From positions 4,526,001-4,590,000 of the forward strand of contig NZ_CP011340.1 in the NCBI RefSeq assembly GCF_001278075.1: a DNA stretch of 64,000 nt. The letters are read 5' to 3'. The stretch's first letter is position 1. Each line of letters opens with the position of its first letter. Under the pieces are notes generated by a model. It worked only from the letters and a program-made list of their open reading frames with translations, was not told the DNA's origin and did no database searches. Position numbers and translations under genes: made by a program. Positions 1 through 7,998 of this stretch are shown here, one piece after another. The DNA comes from Streptomyces pristinaespiralis. GTDB lineage: Bacteria; Actinomycetota; Actinomycetes; Streptomycetales; Streptomycetaceae.

Positions 1-895
1 CGGTCGCGTGGCGCTCGGAGGCGGCGGCGATCTCCGCCGTGAGCCGCTCCGTCGTCTCCGCCAGTTCGGCGGCGTGCTTCTCTGCCTGCTCCTCGTACGG
101 CCGCCGGTCGGTGAACGTCATCACCGCGCCGACCAGCTGGTCCCCGTCGCGCACCGGCGCCGTCGTCAGGTCGACGGCGACCCTGGAGCCGTTCTTCGCC
201 CACAGCACCTGGCCGCGCACCCGGTGCTTGCGCCCGGACTTGAGGGTGTCGGCGAGCGGCGACTCCTCGTAAGGGAACGGCTCGCCGTCCGCGCGCGAGT
301 GCAGGATCAGCGGATGCAGCTCCTGGCCGCCGAGGTCGCTGGCGCGGAACCCGAGGATCTGGGCGGCGGCCGGGTTGACCAGGACGACCCGTCCGTCGGT
401 GTCGGTGCCCACGACACCCTCGGAGGCCGCCCGGAGGATCATCTCGGTCTGCCGCTGCGAACGCGCCAGCTCCGCCTCGGTGTCCACGGTGCCCGACAGA
501 TCGCGGACGACGAGCATCAGCAGCTCGTCGCCGGTGTACGCGTTGTAGGAGTCGTACGCCTCGCGCCCGTCCTCCAGGCTGGCGCTGGTCACCTCTACGG
601 GGAACTCGCCGCCGTCCGTACGCCGCGCGATCATGCGGGTGGGCTTGGTCCGCCCCCGCTGGTCGGCGGAGTCGGGCCGGCGCATCGACCCCGGGATCAG
701 CCGAGAGTCGAACTCGGGCAGCAGATCGAGGAGACCCCGTCCGACCAATGCGGTCCCGGGGGTCTCGAAAAGCTCGAGGGCGATGGTGTTGGCGTTGACG
801 ACCGTGCCGTTGGCATTGACGAGAACGAGCCCGTCCGGAAGGGCGTCGAGTATGGCTGCGAGGCGAGCAGCGCCTCGGGATGGCCTGCTGCTCAC
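1..895 (-). CDS. PAS-domain sensor protein, N-terminal part (cut by window edge)
   Basis: The first 298 residues of a cytoplasmic signalling protein; the C-terminal output domain lies outside the window. Two PAS folds are visible, at about residues 12-134 (with the DGLVLVNANG core) and 146-265 (EGVVGTDTDGRVVLVNPAA). A heptad-like Glu/Ala-rich coiled coil follows at 265-297, as is typical before a kinase, cyclase or phosphatase domain. The GTG start at 895 has GGAGGA about 10 nt upstream. There is no signal peptide or membrane segment, so it probably senses an internal ligand or redox state. From the S. coelicolor gene order I would guess a hybrid or histidine-kinase output, but that part cannot be seen. 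Confidence 0.8.
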   Translation of the reverse strand, partial: MSSRPSRGAARLAAILDALPDGLVLVNANGTVVNANTIALELFETPGTALVGRGLLDLLPEFDSRLIPGSMRRPDSADQRGRTKPTRMIARRTDGGEFPVEVTSASLEDGREAYDSYNAYTGDELLMLVVRDLSGTVDTEAELARSQRQTEMILRAASEGVVGTDTDGRVVLVNPAAAQILGFRASDLGGQELHPLILHSRADGEPFPYEESPLADTLKSGRKHRVRGQVLWAKNGSRVAVDLTTAPVRDGDQLVGAVMTFTDRRPYEEQAEKHAAELAETTERLTAEIAAASERHAT

Positions 896-1064
896 GACGA
901 CGGTTCCTCCCTGACCTACTGCGTATTGCGGACGGCCGGTCCCATACTGCCCCTCGGGCCTCGGCCTGTCACTGAAGGGAGTCTAAGGGCACCGGCCGGG
1001 GCTCGGACGGCGGATGAGGGGGAGCTCTCACCAAGGTTGTGTGCACATGGCGTCCGCCGTCGGC

Positions 1065-1529
1065 CTATGACCTGGTGTTCGGCAGCACGGGCTCGAGTGT
1101 CTGCCAGCGTGAGATCTCGCAGCCGTTGCTCCGGTCGAAGGTGGCGTCCACCTGCCGCCCCTGCCAGGTACCGGTGACCCGCGCCGTGGCCGGCCCGCCG
1201 AACTGCTGGGTGCACATCTGGTCCTCGGCCACCGGGGCGAACGGGTCCTGCTGCTCCCGCGCGAGCTCCTCGAGGCGGCTGCAGGCCGACTCGGCGGAGG
1301 GGTGCGTCCCGCCGGCCGGTCCGCACTCCAGCTCGTACCGGCCGTCCGTCCGGGTGTTCCCGCTCGCCGAGACGATCACTGTCAGCCGGTCGGGCTGCTC
1401 GGCGGACGGTCTCTCCAGCAGCGGAAGGGGCAGCGGCGGCGGTGAGAGCACGACCGCCCCGGCGGTGGGAACGGCCGAGGCCAGCGCGGCGACGGACGCG
1501 GTTGCGGTGAGGACGAGGCGGCGCAGCAT
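1065..1529 (-). CDS. Secreted subtilisin inhibitor-like (SSI, family I16) protein
   Basis: A 154-residue secreted serine-protease inhibitor of the Streptomyces subtilisin inhibitor family. A basic N-terminus and an Ala-rich hydrophobic stretch (1-27) form a signal peptide. The SSI core is recognisable: Cys69 and Cys83 around the GTHPSAESAC segment, Cys106, Cys137 and the GTWQGR strand, giving the four cysteines of the two conserved disulfides. Aligned to SSI (Cys71-Pro72-Met73 with P1 Met73), the reactive loop here reads Cys106-Thr107-Gln108-Gln109. P1 is therefore Gln and the usual P2 Pro is Thr, which is atypical. ATG 1529 is preferred over the longer frame because AGGAG lies just upstream. 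Its target protease is unknown. Confidence 0.85.
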   Translation of the reverse strand: MLRRLVLTATASVAALASAVPTAGAVVLSPPPLPLPLLERPSAEQPDRLTVIVSASGNTRTDGRYELECGPAGGTHPSAESACSRLEELAREQQDPFAPVAEDQMCTQQFGGPATARVTGTWQGRQVDATFDRSNGCEISRWQTLEPVLPNTRS

Positions 1530-1730
1530 GGGGGCTCCTGAAGATTCACGTGTCCGGAGGGGGCCGCGACCGGCCCCGGCATGTCTAACGCTGCTCACGC
1601 CACGGCGTTGCGCAACCGCAAGCGCTTTGCTCTGCGGGCCCAGGGGCTAGTACCGTGGACGGCGATTGGTGACACGCCCTTGGGCTGTGTCATCATCTGC
1701 ACGCAACACTCGCGCCCGCGCGGGTGTGCT

Positions 1731-1821
1731 GGAGGCGTCGCCTAGTCCGGTCTATGGCGCCGCACTGCTAATGCGGTTTGGGTCTTAAAGCCCATCGAGG
1801 GTTCAAATCCCTCCGCCTCCG
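1731..1821 (+). tRNA. tRNA-Ser(GCU)
   Basis: Class II tRNA with a long variable arm. The acceptor GGAGGCG pairs with CGCCTCC, and the discriminator is G1821. The anticodon loop CTGCTAA sits on the CCGCA/TGCGG stem, giving anticodon GCT at 1767-1769. The T-arm GGTTCAAATCC is present. The 3' CCA is encoded at 1822-1824. Confidence 0.95.
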
Positions 1822-1833
1822 CCAGCTGATCAC

Positions 1834-1863
1834 CGAAGCCCCGGCCACACGGCCGGGGCTTCG
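1834..1863 (+). terminator. Terminator of tRNA-Ser(GCU)
   Basis: Perfect 13-bp arms (1834-1846 and 1851-1863) enclose an ACAC loop, 10 nt after the tRNA CCA. There is no long T-tract, as is usual in Streptomyces. Confidence 0.8.
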
Positions 1864-2008
1864 GTCGTCCCGGAGCCCGTGCGGGTACACCCGTTCAGGT
1901 GTTTTCGCAGGTCAGATGGGGTGCGGCTAATGGATTTCGCGTCGCGGCGCAGGTCATGTAATGTTGTTCCCGCAACGCCGACCAGGCAGAAAAGCCCGGG
2001 AAGCACAA

Positions 2009-2081
2009 GCACTCGTAGCTTAACGGATAGAGCATCTGACTACGGATCAGAAGGTTGCAGGTTCGAATCCTGCCGAGTGCA
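2009..2081 (+). tRNA. tRNA-Arg(ACG)
   Basis: A 73-nt tRNA with acceptor GCACTCG/CGAGTGC and discriminator A2081. The anticodon loop CTACGGA on the TCTGA/TCAGA stem gives ACG at 2042-2044, whose A34 is the substrate of TadA (encoded at 28232-28672). CCA is not encoded. Confidence 0.95.
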
Positions 2082-2091
2082 CACAGTTGAG

Positions 2092-2120
2092 AGGCCCCCG
2101 GAGAGATCCGGGGGCCTTTT
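2092..2120 (+). terminator. Rho-independent terminator of tRNA-Arg
   Basis: 11-bp arms (2092-2102 and 2107-2117) followed by TTTT, starting 10 nt after the tRNA. Confidence 0.85.
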
Positions 2121-2358
2121 GCGTCGGGGTCGTACCGTCACGGTGATCTGCGCATGCCGCAGGAAGCGCTGTGCCACCTTCGGGTGGACCTCGAGGGCGA
2201 CCGGCATCGACCGGCACCGCCCGGTTCCCGGCACGCTCACGGGACGACATCGTCCGGCGCGCGGAGCAGATGGTGACGGCCGGAACGCATTTGGTGTGCT
2301 CAGCCCCCATGCGCTTGAGTGTCCACGTCAAGTCGGTGATGGATACGAGGGGTTGACG

Positions 2359-3015
2359 TTGAGTAAGGCAGCACGGGGGATCGTGGCCGGAGCGGTGCTG
2401 ATGGCAGCACTGACGGCATGTGGTGATTCGGACGACGGTCTGGACGCCTTCCGCGGGGACGGCGACAGGCCCCCGGTCACGCTGACGCCGGACATGGTTC
2501 GCACCGCCCTCCCCAGCAAGGCGAGCGCCCCCAAGGGCTTCGAGGGCGACGACATCGAGGTCGAGGTCGGCGACGAGGCCGTCGAGGAGTGCAGCGAATC
2601 GACCGAGTCCAACTGCGGTGGGCTGATCAGCATGGGCGCCACCGACTTCGACACGGACGACAGCGGCCGGGGCGACAGCTCCGACTTCGACGGTGAGGTC
2701 GCCTTCGGCATCCTGGCCTTCCAGAGCCCGGGCGACGCCCGAGCCACGTACAAGGCGCTGGTCACCGAGGAGCGCAGCAAGGCCGAGGTGGACGGTAAGA
2801 CGGCGAAGGCGGTGAAGATCGAAGCGGGCGCCGAGGAGACCGAGGCCTTCGAGGACGCCGATGGCGAGACCATGGTCATGATGCGGATCGGCAGCGTCGT
2901 CGCCGTGGTGAACGGCGACGGCACCTTCGTGGAGAAGCCGAACTACAACGACCTCGCGAAGCTCCAGATCGACCGGCTGAAGAAGACGGCCCAGGGCATG
3001 AACCCCGACGCGTGA
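2359..3015 (+). CDS. Putative lipoprotein
   Basis: A 218-residue exported lipoprotein of unknown function. The start is chosen as TTG 2359, with GAGGGG at 2347-2352 ending 6 nt upstream; TTG 2353 is an alternative, while longer frames run into tRNA-proximal DNA. The signal peptide ends in the lipobox Leu-Thr-Ala-Cys within the first 25 residues. The mature protein is very acidic (many Asp/Glu) with two Cys in the segment ECSESTESNCGG, possibly a disulfide. It stands alone between tRNA-Arg and a bidirectional terminator. No catalytic motif is visible, and a substrate-binding or envelope-stress role would be a guess. Confidence 0.75.
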   Translation: MSKAARGIVAGAVLMAALTACGDSDDGLDAFRGDGDRPPVTLTPDMVRTALPSKASAPKGFEGDDIEVEVGDEAVEECSESTESNCGGLISMGATDFDTDDSGRGDSSDFDGEVAFGILAFQSPGDARATYKALVTEERSKAEVDGKTAKAVKIEAGAEETEAFEDADGETMVMMRIGSVVAVVNGDGTFVEKPNYNDLAKLQIDRLKKTAQGMNPDA

Positions 3016-3108
3016 TCCGCTGAGCCTCCACGGCTCCGTCGCCGGCCGGGCCGCACCCGCGGGGCGGGTCGGGAGACCGCAGCGCCCTGAGGAGAACGCC
3101 GGGCGGAC

Positions 3109-3142
3109 GAGAAGCCCCCTGGACATGTCCGGGGGGCTTCTC
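3109..3142. terminator. Bidirectional terminator between convergent genes
   Basis: Near-perfect inverted repeat with 11-bp GAGAAGCCCCC / GGGGGCTTCTC arms around a GGACATGTCC palindrome. It lies between the lipoprotein (+) and the small membrane protein (-). Confidence 0.75.
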
Positions 3143-3145
3143 GCG

Positions 3146-3472
3146 TCAGCGGGTGCCGTCGACGTCGTCCCCGGCTGCGTCGCCCGTGGGATGACGTCTT
3201 GAGGGGAGACCGGCATGACGGATCTTCCCGAGCAGACGCTCGCTGGGCAGGCACAGGACGCGCAGGGCCGAGTTGGTCGCCACGAAGTAGGCGGGTCGGA
3301 CCCAGCCTTCCTCCTTGCACACCAGACCCCGGGTGCCGGACCGGTAGGCATGGCGGAGGTACTGTCGGCGGAGAGGCCCTCCGGCGAGCAGCAGCACCGG
3401 TGATGCGGCCAACGCCAGGGCGGTCACACCGAGGCGAAGGGCGAGGGCCCGGGTCGTGTTCTCCACGCGCAT
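3146..3472 (-). CDS. Small putative membrane-anchored protein
   Basis: A 108-residue ORF with one hydrophobic helix at about residues 12-31 and a basic remainder containing two Cys. The frame extends upstream to 3631, but ATG 3472 puts the hydrophobic helix near the N-terminus, as expected of an exported or membrane protein. The ribosome-binding site is weak, so both the start and the reality of the gene are uncertain. It converges on the lipoprotein gene across a strong hairpin, which supports transcription from this strand. I recognise no family. Confidence 0.45.
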   Translation of the reverse strand: MRVENTTRALALRLGVTALALAASPVLLLAGGPLRRQYLRHAYRSGTRGLVCKEEGWVRPAYFVATNSALRVLCLPSERLLGKIRHAGLPSRRHPTGDAAGDDVDGTR

Positions 3473-3650
3473 GGGAGAAGTGTGCGGCACGGGCCACGGC
3501 AGACCCCGCGGGCACCACTCGCGGGCCGCAGGTGCGGCGCGTCGGGCGTCAGCGGTGCCGATAGGGTCGCCACAGGGCCCTGTACGGACGGCGCACACGC
3601 CGGTGGTTTCGAGACGGTCGCAGGCGCACACCCTGCCGAATGCGCAGCAG

Positions 3651-3688
3651 GCGAGAGGGCCCTTGGAGAGATCCGGGGGCCCTCTCGC
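3651..3688. terminator. Hairpin upstream of the DUF2797 gene
   Basis: 12-bp perfect arms (3651-3662 and 3677-3688). The internal GGAGAGATCC resembles the tRNA-Arg terminator at 2092. It may insulate the DUF2797 gene or act as a 5' leader element. Confidence 0.5.
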
Positions 3689-3759
3689 GTGCGTGGTGCG
3701 AAGCGGTGGCCGTCGCGCAGGGAGGCAGAAGGACCGGCGTTCACCCTGTGGAGGTGGGT

Positions 3760-4626
3760 ATGGGCTGGCGGTGTGCCGGGGTCGGCTGGCCGAGTGGGGC
3801 GCGGGTGAGTGTGCTGCGCTGGGAGGGCGGGCGGGTCAGCCCGCTCGCCCTCGGCAAGGGCCTCGGCTTCCGGGCGGAGGGCGCCCGCCGCTGTGTCGGT
3901 GCGCGGGGGAACACGTGCCCGATGGGCGCGATGGTGCCCGGCCGGGCGACCCGGGCGCGGTGCCCGGAGTGTGCGCGGCTGGACCGGGCGCACTCGGTGG
4001 CCGCTGACGCGGTGCCTGACGATCCCCGTACGTACCGGGTGTACCTGGCCTGGTTCGGGCCGGGCATGACGAAGGTCGGCATCACCGCGGAGGAACGCGG
4101 CCCGGCCCGGCTGCTCGAGCAGGGCGCCGTGGTGTTCGCCTGGCTGGGGCGGGGCCCGCTGATGGCGGCGCGGCGCACGGAGGAGTTGTTGCGGGCGGCG
4201 CTGGGTGTGCCCGACCGGATCCCGTACGCCCGCAAGCGGGCCGTGCGGGCCGCGTTGCCGGGGCCGGACGAGCGGATCGCGGAGGTGGCCGGACTGCATC
4301 GGCGCGCGCTGGCGCTGTCGGGGTGGGCGGAGTCCCTGGAGCCGATCGCGTTCGAGGCGGTGGACCACGTCGGGGTGTTCGGGCTCGACGGGCTGCCGGC
4401 CGCCGACGCGGTGGTGCGCGAGCTGGTGGACGGCGGGGCGGTCGCGGGCCGGCTGCTGGCCGTGGCCGGGCCGGATCTGCATCTGCGGACGGCGAGGGAC
4501 GGGATCGTCGTGGTCGACACCCGGCTGATGACCGGGTGGGACCTGGTCGGCGCCGGGGAGGGCGAGGCGCTGAGCGTGCCCACGGCCGGTGTGCGGGAGG
4601 ACGGCGTGCAGGGCGGCCTGTTCTGA
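3760..4626 (+). CDS. DUF2797 family protein
   Basis: A 288-residue protein of the DUF2797 family, whose function is unknown. Cys45, Cys53, Cys68 and Cys71 (spacing C-x7-C-x14-C-x2-C) look like a structural zinc site near the N-terminus. The following YRVYLAWFG and MTKVGIT segments are the conserved core of the family. ATG 3760 lies directly behind GGAGGT; GTG 3754 is possible. The C-terminal half is an alpha/beta region without catalytic motifs I can name. It is monocistronic, followed by a repeat-rich gap and an amidohydrolase on the same strand. Confidence 0.8.
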   Translation: MGWRCAGVGWPSGARVSVLRWEGGRVSPLALGKGLGFRAEGARRCVGARGNTCPMGAMVPGRATRARCPECARLDRAHSVAADAVPDDPRTYRVYLAWFGPGMTKVGITAEERGPARLLEQGAVVFAWLGRGPLMAARRTEELLRAALGVPDRIPYARKRAVRAALPGPDERIAEVAGLHRRALALSGWAESLEPIAFEAVDHVGVFGLDGLPAADAVVRELVDGGAVAGRLLAVAGPDLHLRTARDGIVVVDTRLMTGWDLVGAGEGEALSVPTAGVREDGVQGGLF

Positions 4627-4637
4627 CCTCCTCCCGG

Positions 4638-4715
4638 AACGGGACCGCCGTACCCCTTGACCGGGACCGCCGTTCCCCGGATCGGGAGTGCCGCTCCAGG
4701 AACGGGTCCGCCGCC
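4638..4715 (+). repeat. Four phased imperfect repeats (CGGGACCGCCG-like)
   Basis: Four degenerate copies of an A-x-CGGG-x-x-x-GCCG unit begin near 4638, 4660, 4681 and 4701. The period is therefore 20-22 bp, about two helical turns. They fill the gap between the DUF2797 stop and the amidohydrolase start at 4802. They could be operator half-sites or simple low-complexity drift. Confidence 0.4.
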
Positions 4716-4801
4716 GTCCGCGTCCGCGGGTCCGGCGCTCGACCGATCTCGTCGGTGATCGATCTGGACGCCGGACCGACCGGGGACGGAAGGTGGCTGT
4801 C

Positions 4802-5692
4802 ATGAGCAACGGATCCGCGCAGGACGCGGCGGCTGAGGTACGGCGGTTCTGGCAGCGGCTGGGCCTGCCGGGGCTCGTGGACGTGCACACGCATTTCATG
4901 CCGGAGCGCGTACTGCGGAAGGTGTGGGCCTACTTCGACGCCGTCGGCCCGATGACCGGTATGGAGTGGCCGATCACCTACCGGCACGAGGAGGAGGAAC
5001 GGGTCGCGCTGCTGCGGGATTTCGGCGTGCGGGCCTTCACCTCGATGCTCTACCCGCACAAGCCCGGGATGGCGGCCTGGCTCAACGGCTGGGCGGCCGA
5101 CTTCGCGGCGAGGACGCCGGACTGCGTGCACACGGCGACGCTCTTTCCCGAGGAGGGCGTGGACCGTTATGTACGGGAGGCGGTCGAGGGCGGGGCGCGG
5201 ATCTTCAAGTCCCATCTGCAGGTGGGGGCGTACGACCCGGGCGACCCGCTGCTGGACCCGGTCTGGGGGCTGCTCGCCGAGGCGCGGGTGCCGGTGGTGA
5301 TGCACTGCGGTTCGGGTCCCGCCCCCGGCAAGCACACCGGGCCGGAGCCGGTCGGGCGGTTGCTGGCGCGCCATCCCCGGCTGCGGCTGGTGGTGGCGCA
5401 CATGGGCATGCCCGAGTACGGCGACTTCCTGGACCTGGCCGGGCGTTACGCGGAGGTCCGGCTGGACACGACGATGGCGTTCACGGACTTCAGCGAGGCC
5501 TTCGCGCCGTTCCCGGTGGGGGAGCGGTCGCGCCTGGCCGACCTGGGGGACCGGATCGTGCTGGGCACGGACTTCCCGAACATCCCGTACCCGTACGCGC
5601 ATCAGCTGCGGGTGCTGGAGCGGCTCGGGCTCGGCGACGACTGGCTGCGGGCCGTCTGCCACGACAACGGGGCGCGGCTGCTGGGCGCCTAG
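4802..5692 (+). CDS. Amidohydrolase (TatD/ACMSD-like metal-dependent hydrolase)
   Basis: A 296-residue soluble TIM-barrel hydrolase of the amidohydrolase_2 superfamily. Metal-site signatures are present: His29 and His31 in VDVHTHF, a central His in VVMHCGSG, His in VVAHMGMPEYG and a late Asp in LGTDFPN. No signal peptide is seen, so it is cytoplasmic. ATG 4802 has GGAAGGTGG upstream. The substrate cannot be assigned; relatives decarboxylate or hydrolyse small aromatic or cyclic acids. It ends at a strong terminator shared with the convergent subtilase gene. Confidence 0.85.
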   Translation: MSNGSAQDAAAEVRRFWQRLGLPGLVDVHTHFMPERVLRKVWAYFDAVGPMTGMEWPITYRHEEEERVALLRDFGVRAFTSMLYPHKPGMAAWLNGWAADFAARTPDCVHTATLFPEEGVDRYVREAVEGGARIFKSHLQVGAYDPGDPLLDPVWGLLAEARVPVVMHCGSGPAPGKHTGPEPVGRLLARHPRLRLVVAHMGMPEYGDFLDLAGRYAEVRLDTTMAFTDFSEAFAPFPVGERSRLADLGDRIVLGTDFPNIPYPYAHQLRVLERLGLGDDWLRAVCHDNGARLLGA

Positions 5693-5701
5693 AACATGGT
5701 G

Positions 5702-5743
5702 CAGGGGCCTGCCGATGCCCTCCTCGACATCGGCAGGCCCCTG
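5702..5743. terminator. Bidirectional terminator between amidohydrolase and subtilase
   Basis: Perfect 16-bp arms (5702-5717 and 5728-5743) with a 10-nt loop, located 10 nt after the + strand stop and 25 nt from the - strand stop. Confidence 0.9.
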
Positions 5744-5767
5744 AGTCGGCCTGGAGGTGTGGACCTG

Positions 5768-7567
5768 TCAGAAGGTCAGGCTCCAGGAGTCGATGTAGCC
5801 GGTGTCACCGCTGTACATGTCGGTGACGCGCAGCTTCCAGGTGCCGCTCGCGGCGACACCGGAGGCGTCGACCGTGTAGGTGGTGATGACGTTGTCCGCG
5901 CTGTCGCTGGAGGTGTTCTGCAGCACCGCGGACGCACCGCTCGGGGCGACGATCTCGATCTTGAGGTCACCGCGGTAGGTGTGCTTGATGTCCACGGCGA
6001 TCTGGAGGTCGGCCGGAGCGTTGCCGCTGATGCCCGTCACCGCGAGGGACGACGTGACCGGGGTCTTGGTGTCCGGGATGTTCACGTTGTTGGCGTTGGT
6101 GAACACGCTGCCGGTGGGCGGCTGCGGGTCGGTGCCGCCGGACGCGCCGAGGGTGCGGGCGGCGTCGGCGAGGCCCGCGCCGCAGCCGCCGGAGCAGGTG
6201 CCGGGCAGCGTACGGGCGTTGCTCCTGATCGAGCTCTCGACCTGGGCCGGCGTGACGGACGGGTTGGCCTGGTACATCAGCGCGGCGAGGCCGGCGATGT
6301 GCGGGGCGGCCATGCTGGTGCCCTGGTACGCCTTGTAGTTCTCGGTGCTCGGGCTGCGGGTGCCGCTGTTCAGCGTGGACCAGATGCCGTTGGCGGAGCT
6401 CACCGCGGTCTCGCCGCCGGGGGCGGTGATGTCGACGATGGTGCCGTAGTTCGAGTAGGAGGCGCGGTTGCCCTCACGGTCGGACGCGGCGACGGTGATG
6501 ACGTTGCTGCAGTTCGCCGGGTTGAAGTTGGCCGCGTTGGCGTTGCTGTTGCCGGCCGCCACGACGACGGTGGTGCCGCGGTTCACGGCGGCGTTGATGG
6601 CGCTCTGGGTGCCGGAGTCGCAGGCCCCGCTGCCGCCGAGGCTCATGTTGATGACGTCGGCGGGGTTCGGGTTGTTCGGCACGCCCGAGACGGTGCCGCC
6701 GGAGGCCCAGGTGATGGAGTCCATGATGTCGGCCGTCGTGCCGCCGCACTTGCCGAGCACGCGGACCGGCTGGATGGTCGCGTTGTACGCGATGCCGGCG
6801 ATGCCCTTGCTGTTGTTCGTGGTGGCGGCGATGGTGCCCGCCACGTGGGTGCCGTGCCAGGAGCTGGTGGTGTCGCGCTCGGGGTAGTTGTTGCCGCACT
6901 CGCCCTGCAGCATCCAGTCGCCCGGGTCGGCGGCGTTGCTGTCGCGGCCGCCGCCGTCGTTCGCCATGAACGGGTCGGAGATGAAGTCGTAGCCCGCGAT
7001 CACGTTGCCGGCGAGATCGGAGTGGGCGACGTAGCCGGTGTCGATGACGGCGACCTTGACGCCCTCGCCCGTGGCCTTGTCCCAGGCACCGGGGACGTTC
7101 ATGCCGGCGGCCGACTCGAACAGGTCCCACTGGCGCTGGTACTCGGTGTCGTTCGGGTTCACGGCCGCGGCGTACACCCGGCGGTCGGGGACGACGTAGG
7201 CGACGTCCGGGTCGGCGCGGAAGGCGGCCATCACATCGTCGGCGTCCTTCTTGCCGAGCTCTCCGCCGAGGTCGACCAGGGCGGCTCCGGTGCCGAGGCG
7301 GCGGTCGAAGTCGAGGGACTCGCCGGCCTTCTTGCCCTTGGCCTCGGCGTCCTTGGCGGCCGCGGAGTCGGAGTTGGCCTCTGTCGTCATCGACTTGTAG
7401 CCGACGATGAGGCGCTCGACGGGGGCCTGGCCGGCCGGGGCCGAGGGTGCCGGGGCGGCGTCCGGGGCAGCGGTGGGCGCGGCGACCGAGGTGGCCGTGC
7501 CGACGCAGAGCATCGCGGTGGCGGTTGCCGCGAGGAGGGACGTGCGTATGAGTCTTGGACCGTTCAA
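5768..7567 (-). CDS. Secreted subtilisin-family (S8) serine protease with P-domain
   Basis: A 599-residue secreted endopeptidase. Domains in order: signal peptide (about 1-30), an Ala/Pro-rich stretch and I9-type propeptide (to about 132), the S8 catalytic domain, then a C-terminal P/proprotein-convertase-like beta domain (about 485-599). The catalytic triad is Asp176 (AVIDTGY), His238 (WHGTHVAG) and Ser418 (GTSMAAPH), with oxyanion Asn340 in VVAAGNS. Paired cysteines fit an extracellular fold. The start is TTG 7567 with AAAGG 8 nt upstream; no ATG or GTG is better placed. It is transcribed alone from a 430-bp upstream gap. The SSI-like gene at 1065-1529 could encode an inhibitor of such a protease, but nothing links them directly. 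Confidence 0.93.
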   Translation of the reverse strand: MNGPRLIRTSLLAATATAMLCVGTATSVAAPTAAPDAAPAPSAPAGQAPVERLIVGYKSMTTEANSDSAAAKDAEAKGKKAGESLDFDRRLGTGAALVDLGGELGKKDADDVMAAFRADPDVAYVVPDRRVYAAAVNPNDTEYQRQWDLFESAAGMNVPGAWDKATGEGVKVAVIDTGYVAHSDLAGNVIAGYDFISDPFMANDGGGRDSNAADPGDWMLQGECGNNYPERDTTSSWHGTHVAGTIAATTNNSKGIAGIAYNATIQPVRVLGKCGGTTADIMDSITWASGGTVSGVPNNPNPADVINMSLGGSGACDSGTQSAINAAVNRGTTVVVAAGNSNANAANFNPANCSNVITVAASDREGNRASYSNYGTIVDITAPGGETAVSSANGIWSTLNSGTRSPSTENYKAYQGTSMAAPHIAGLAALMYQANPSVTPAQVESSIRSNARTLPGTCSGGCGAGLADAARTLGASGGTDPQPPTGSVFTNANNVNIPDTKTPVTSSLAVTGISGNAPADLQIAVDIKHTYRGDLKIEIVAPSGASAVLQNTSSDSADNVITTYTVDASGVAASGTWKLRVTDMYSGDTGYIDSWSLTF

Positions 7568-7998
7568 GGCGTTGCCTTTCGAGGGTTCGACCCGGCAGCA
7601 CGAACCAGGGCATACCTGGTTCAGTGCATGACAATCCGGGGTGTTCCTGTGGCCGCTGACAGGGTGCAGGGGGTTGTGAGGGGGCGGCCGTCCGAGCGGG
7701 CAGCGAAGGGAGCCCCGTCGTCGAGCGCAGGTGGATCGGGGTGCGCGCTCGTGTCCGGATGCCGGGGACGCACGGTGCGGGGGCCGTCGGCTGGGTGGGC
7801 CGAGAACACCCGTACACGGCCCCCTTCAGCCGCTCGTGTCACCGGACGGTCGGACGCGCTGACAGCTCCCCCGCTGTGGATGCGCGTTCGACCGACCGAT
7901 GGGCATGGAACCTACGGCCGGAAATGCACACTCGCCTATCCGGGGGGGTGCCGCTACGGATACCTGATTAACCCCTGGTCGTCAGCACAACGGTCCGA
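7568..7998. other. Gene-free 431-bp stretch upstream of the subtilase
   Basis: Lies between the subtilase start (-) and the LAL regulator stop (-). It should hold the regulator's 3' end and the subtilase promoter. Short frames here have poor codon bias and no ribosome-binding site. I see no strong hairpin or repeat. Confidence 0.5.

Noticed and set aside
1731..2081. tRNA-adjacent integrated element
   Set aside because: No integrase, excisionase, repeated tRNA 3' end or change in composition near the tRNA-Ser/tRNA-Arg pair.
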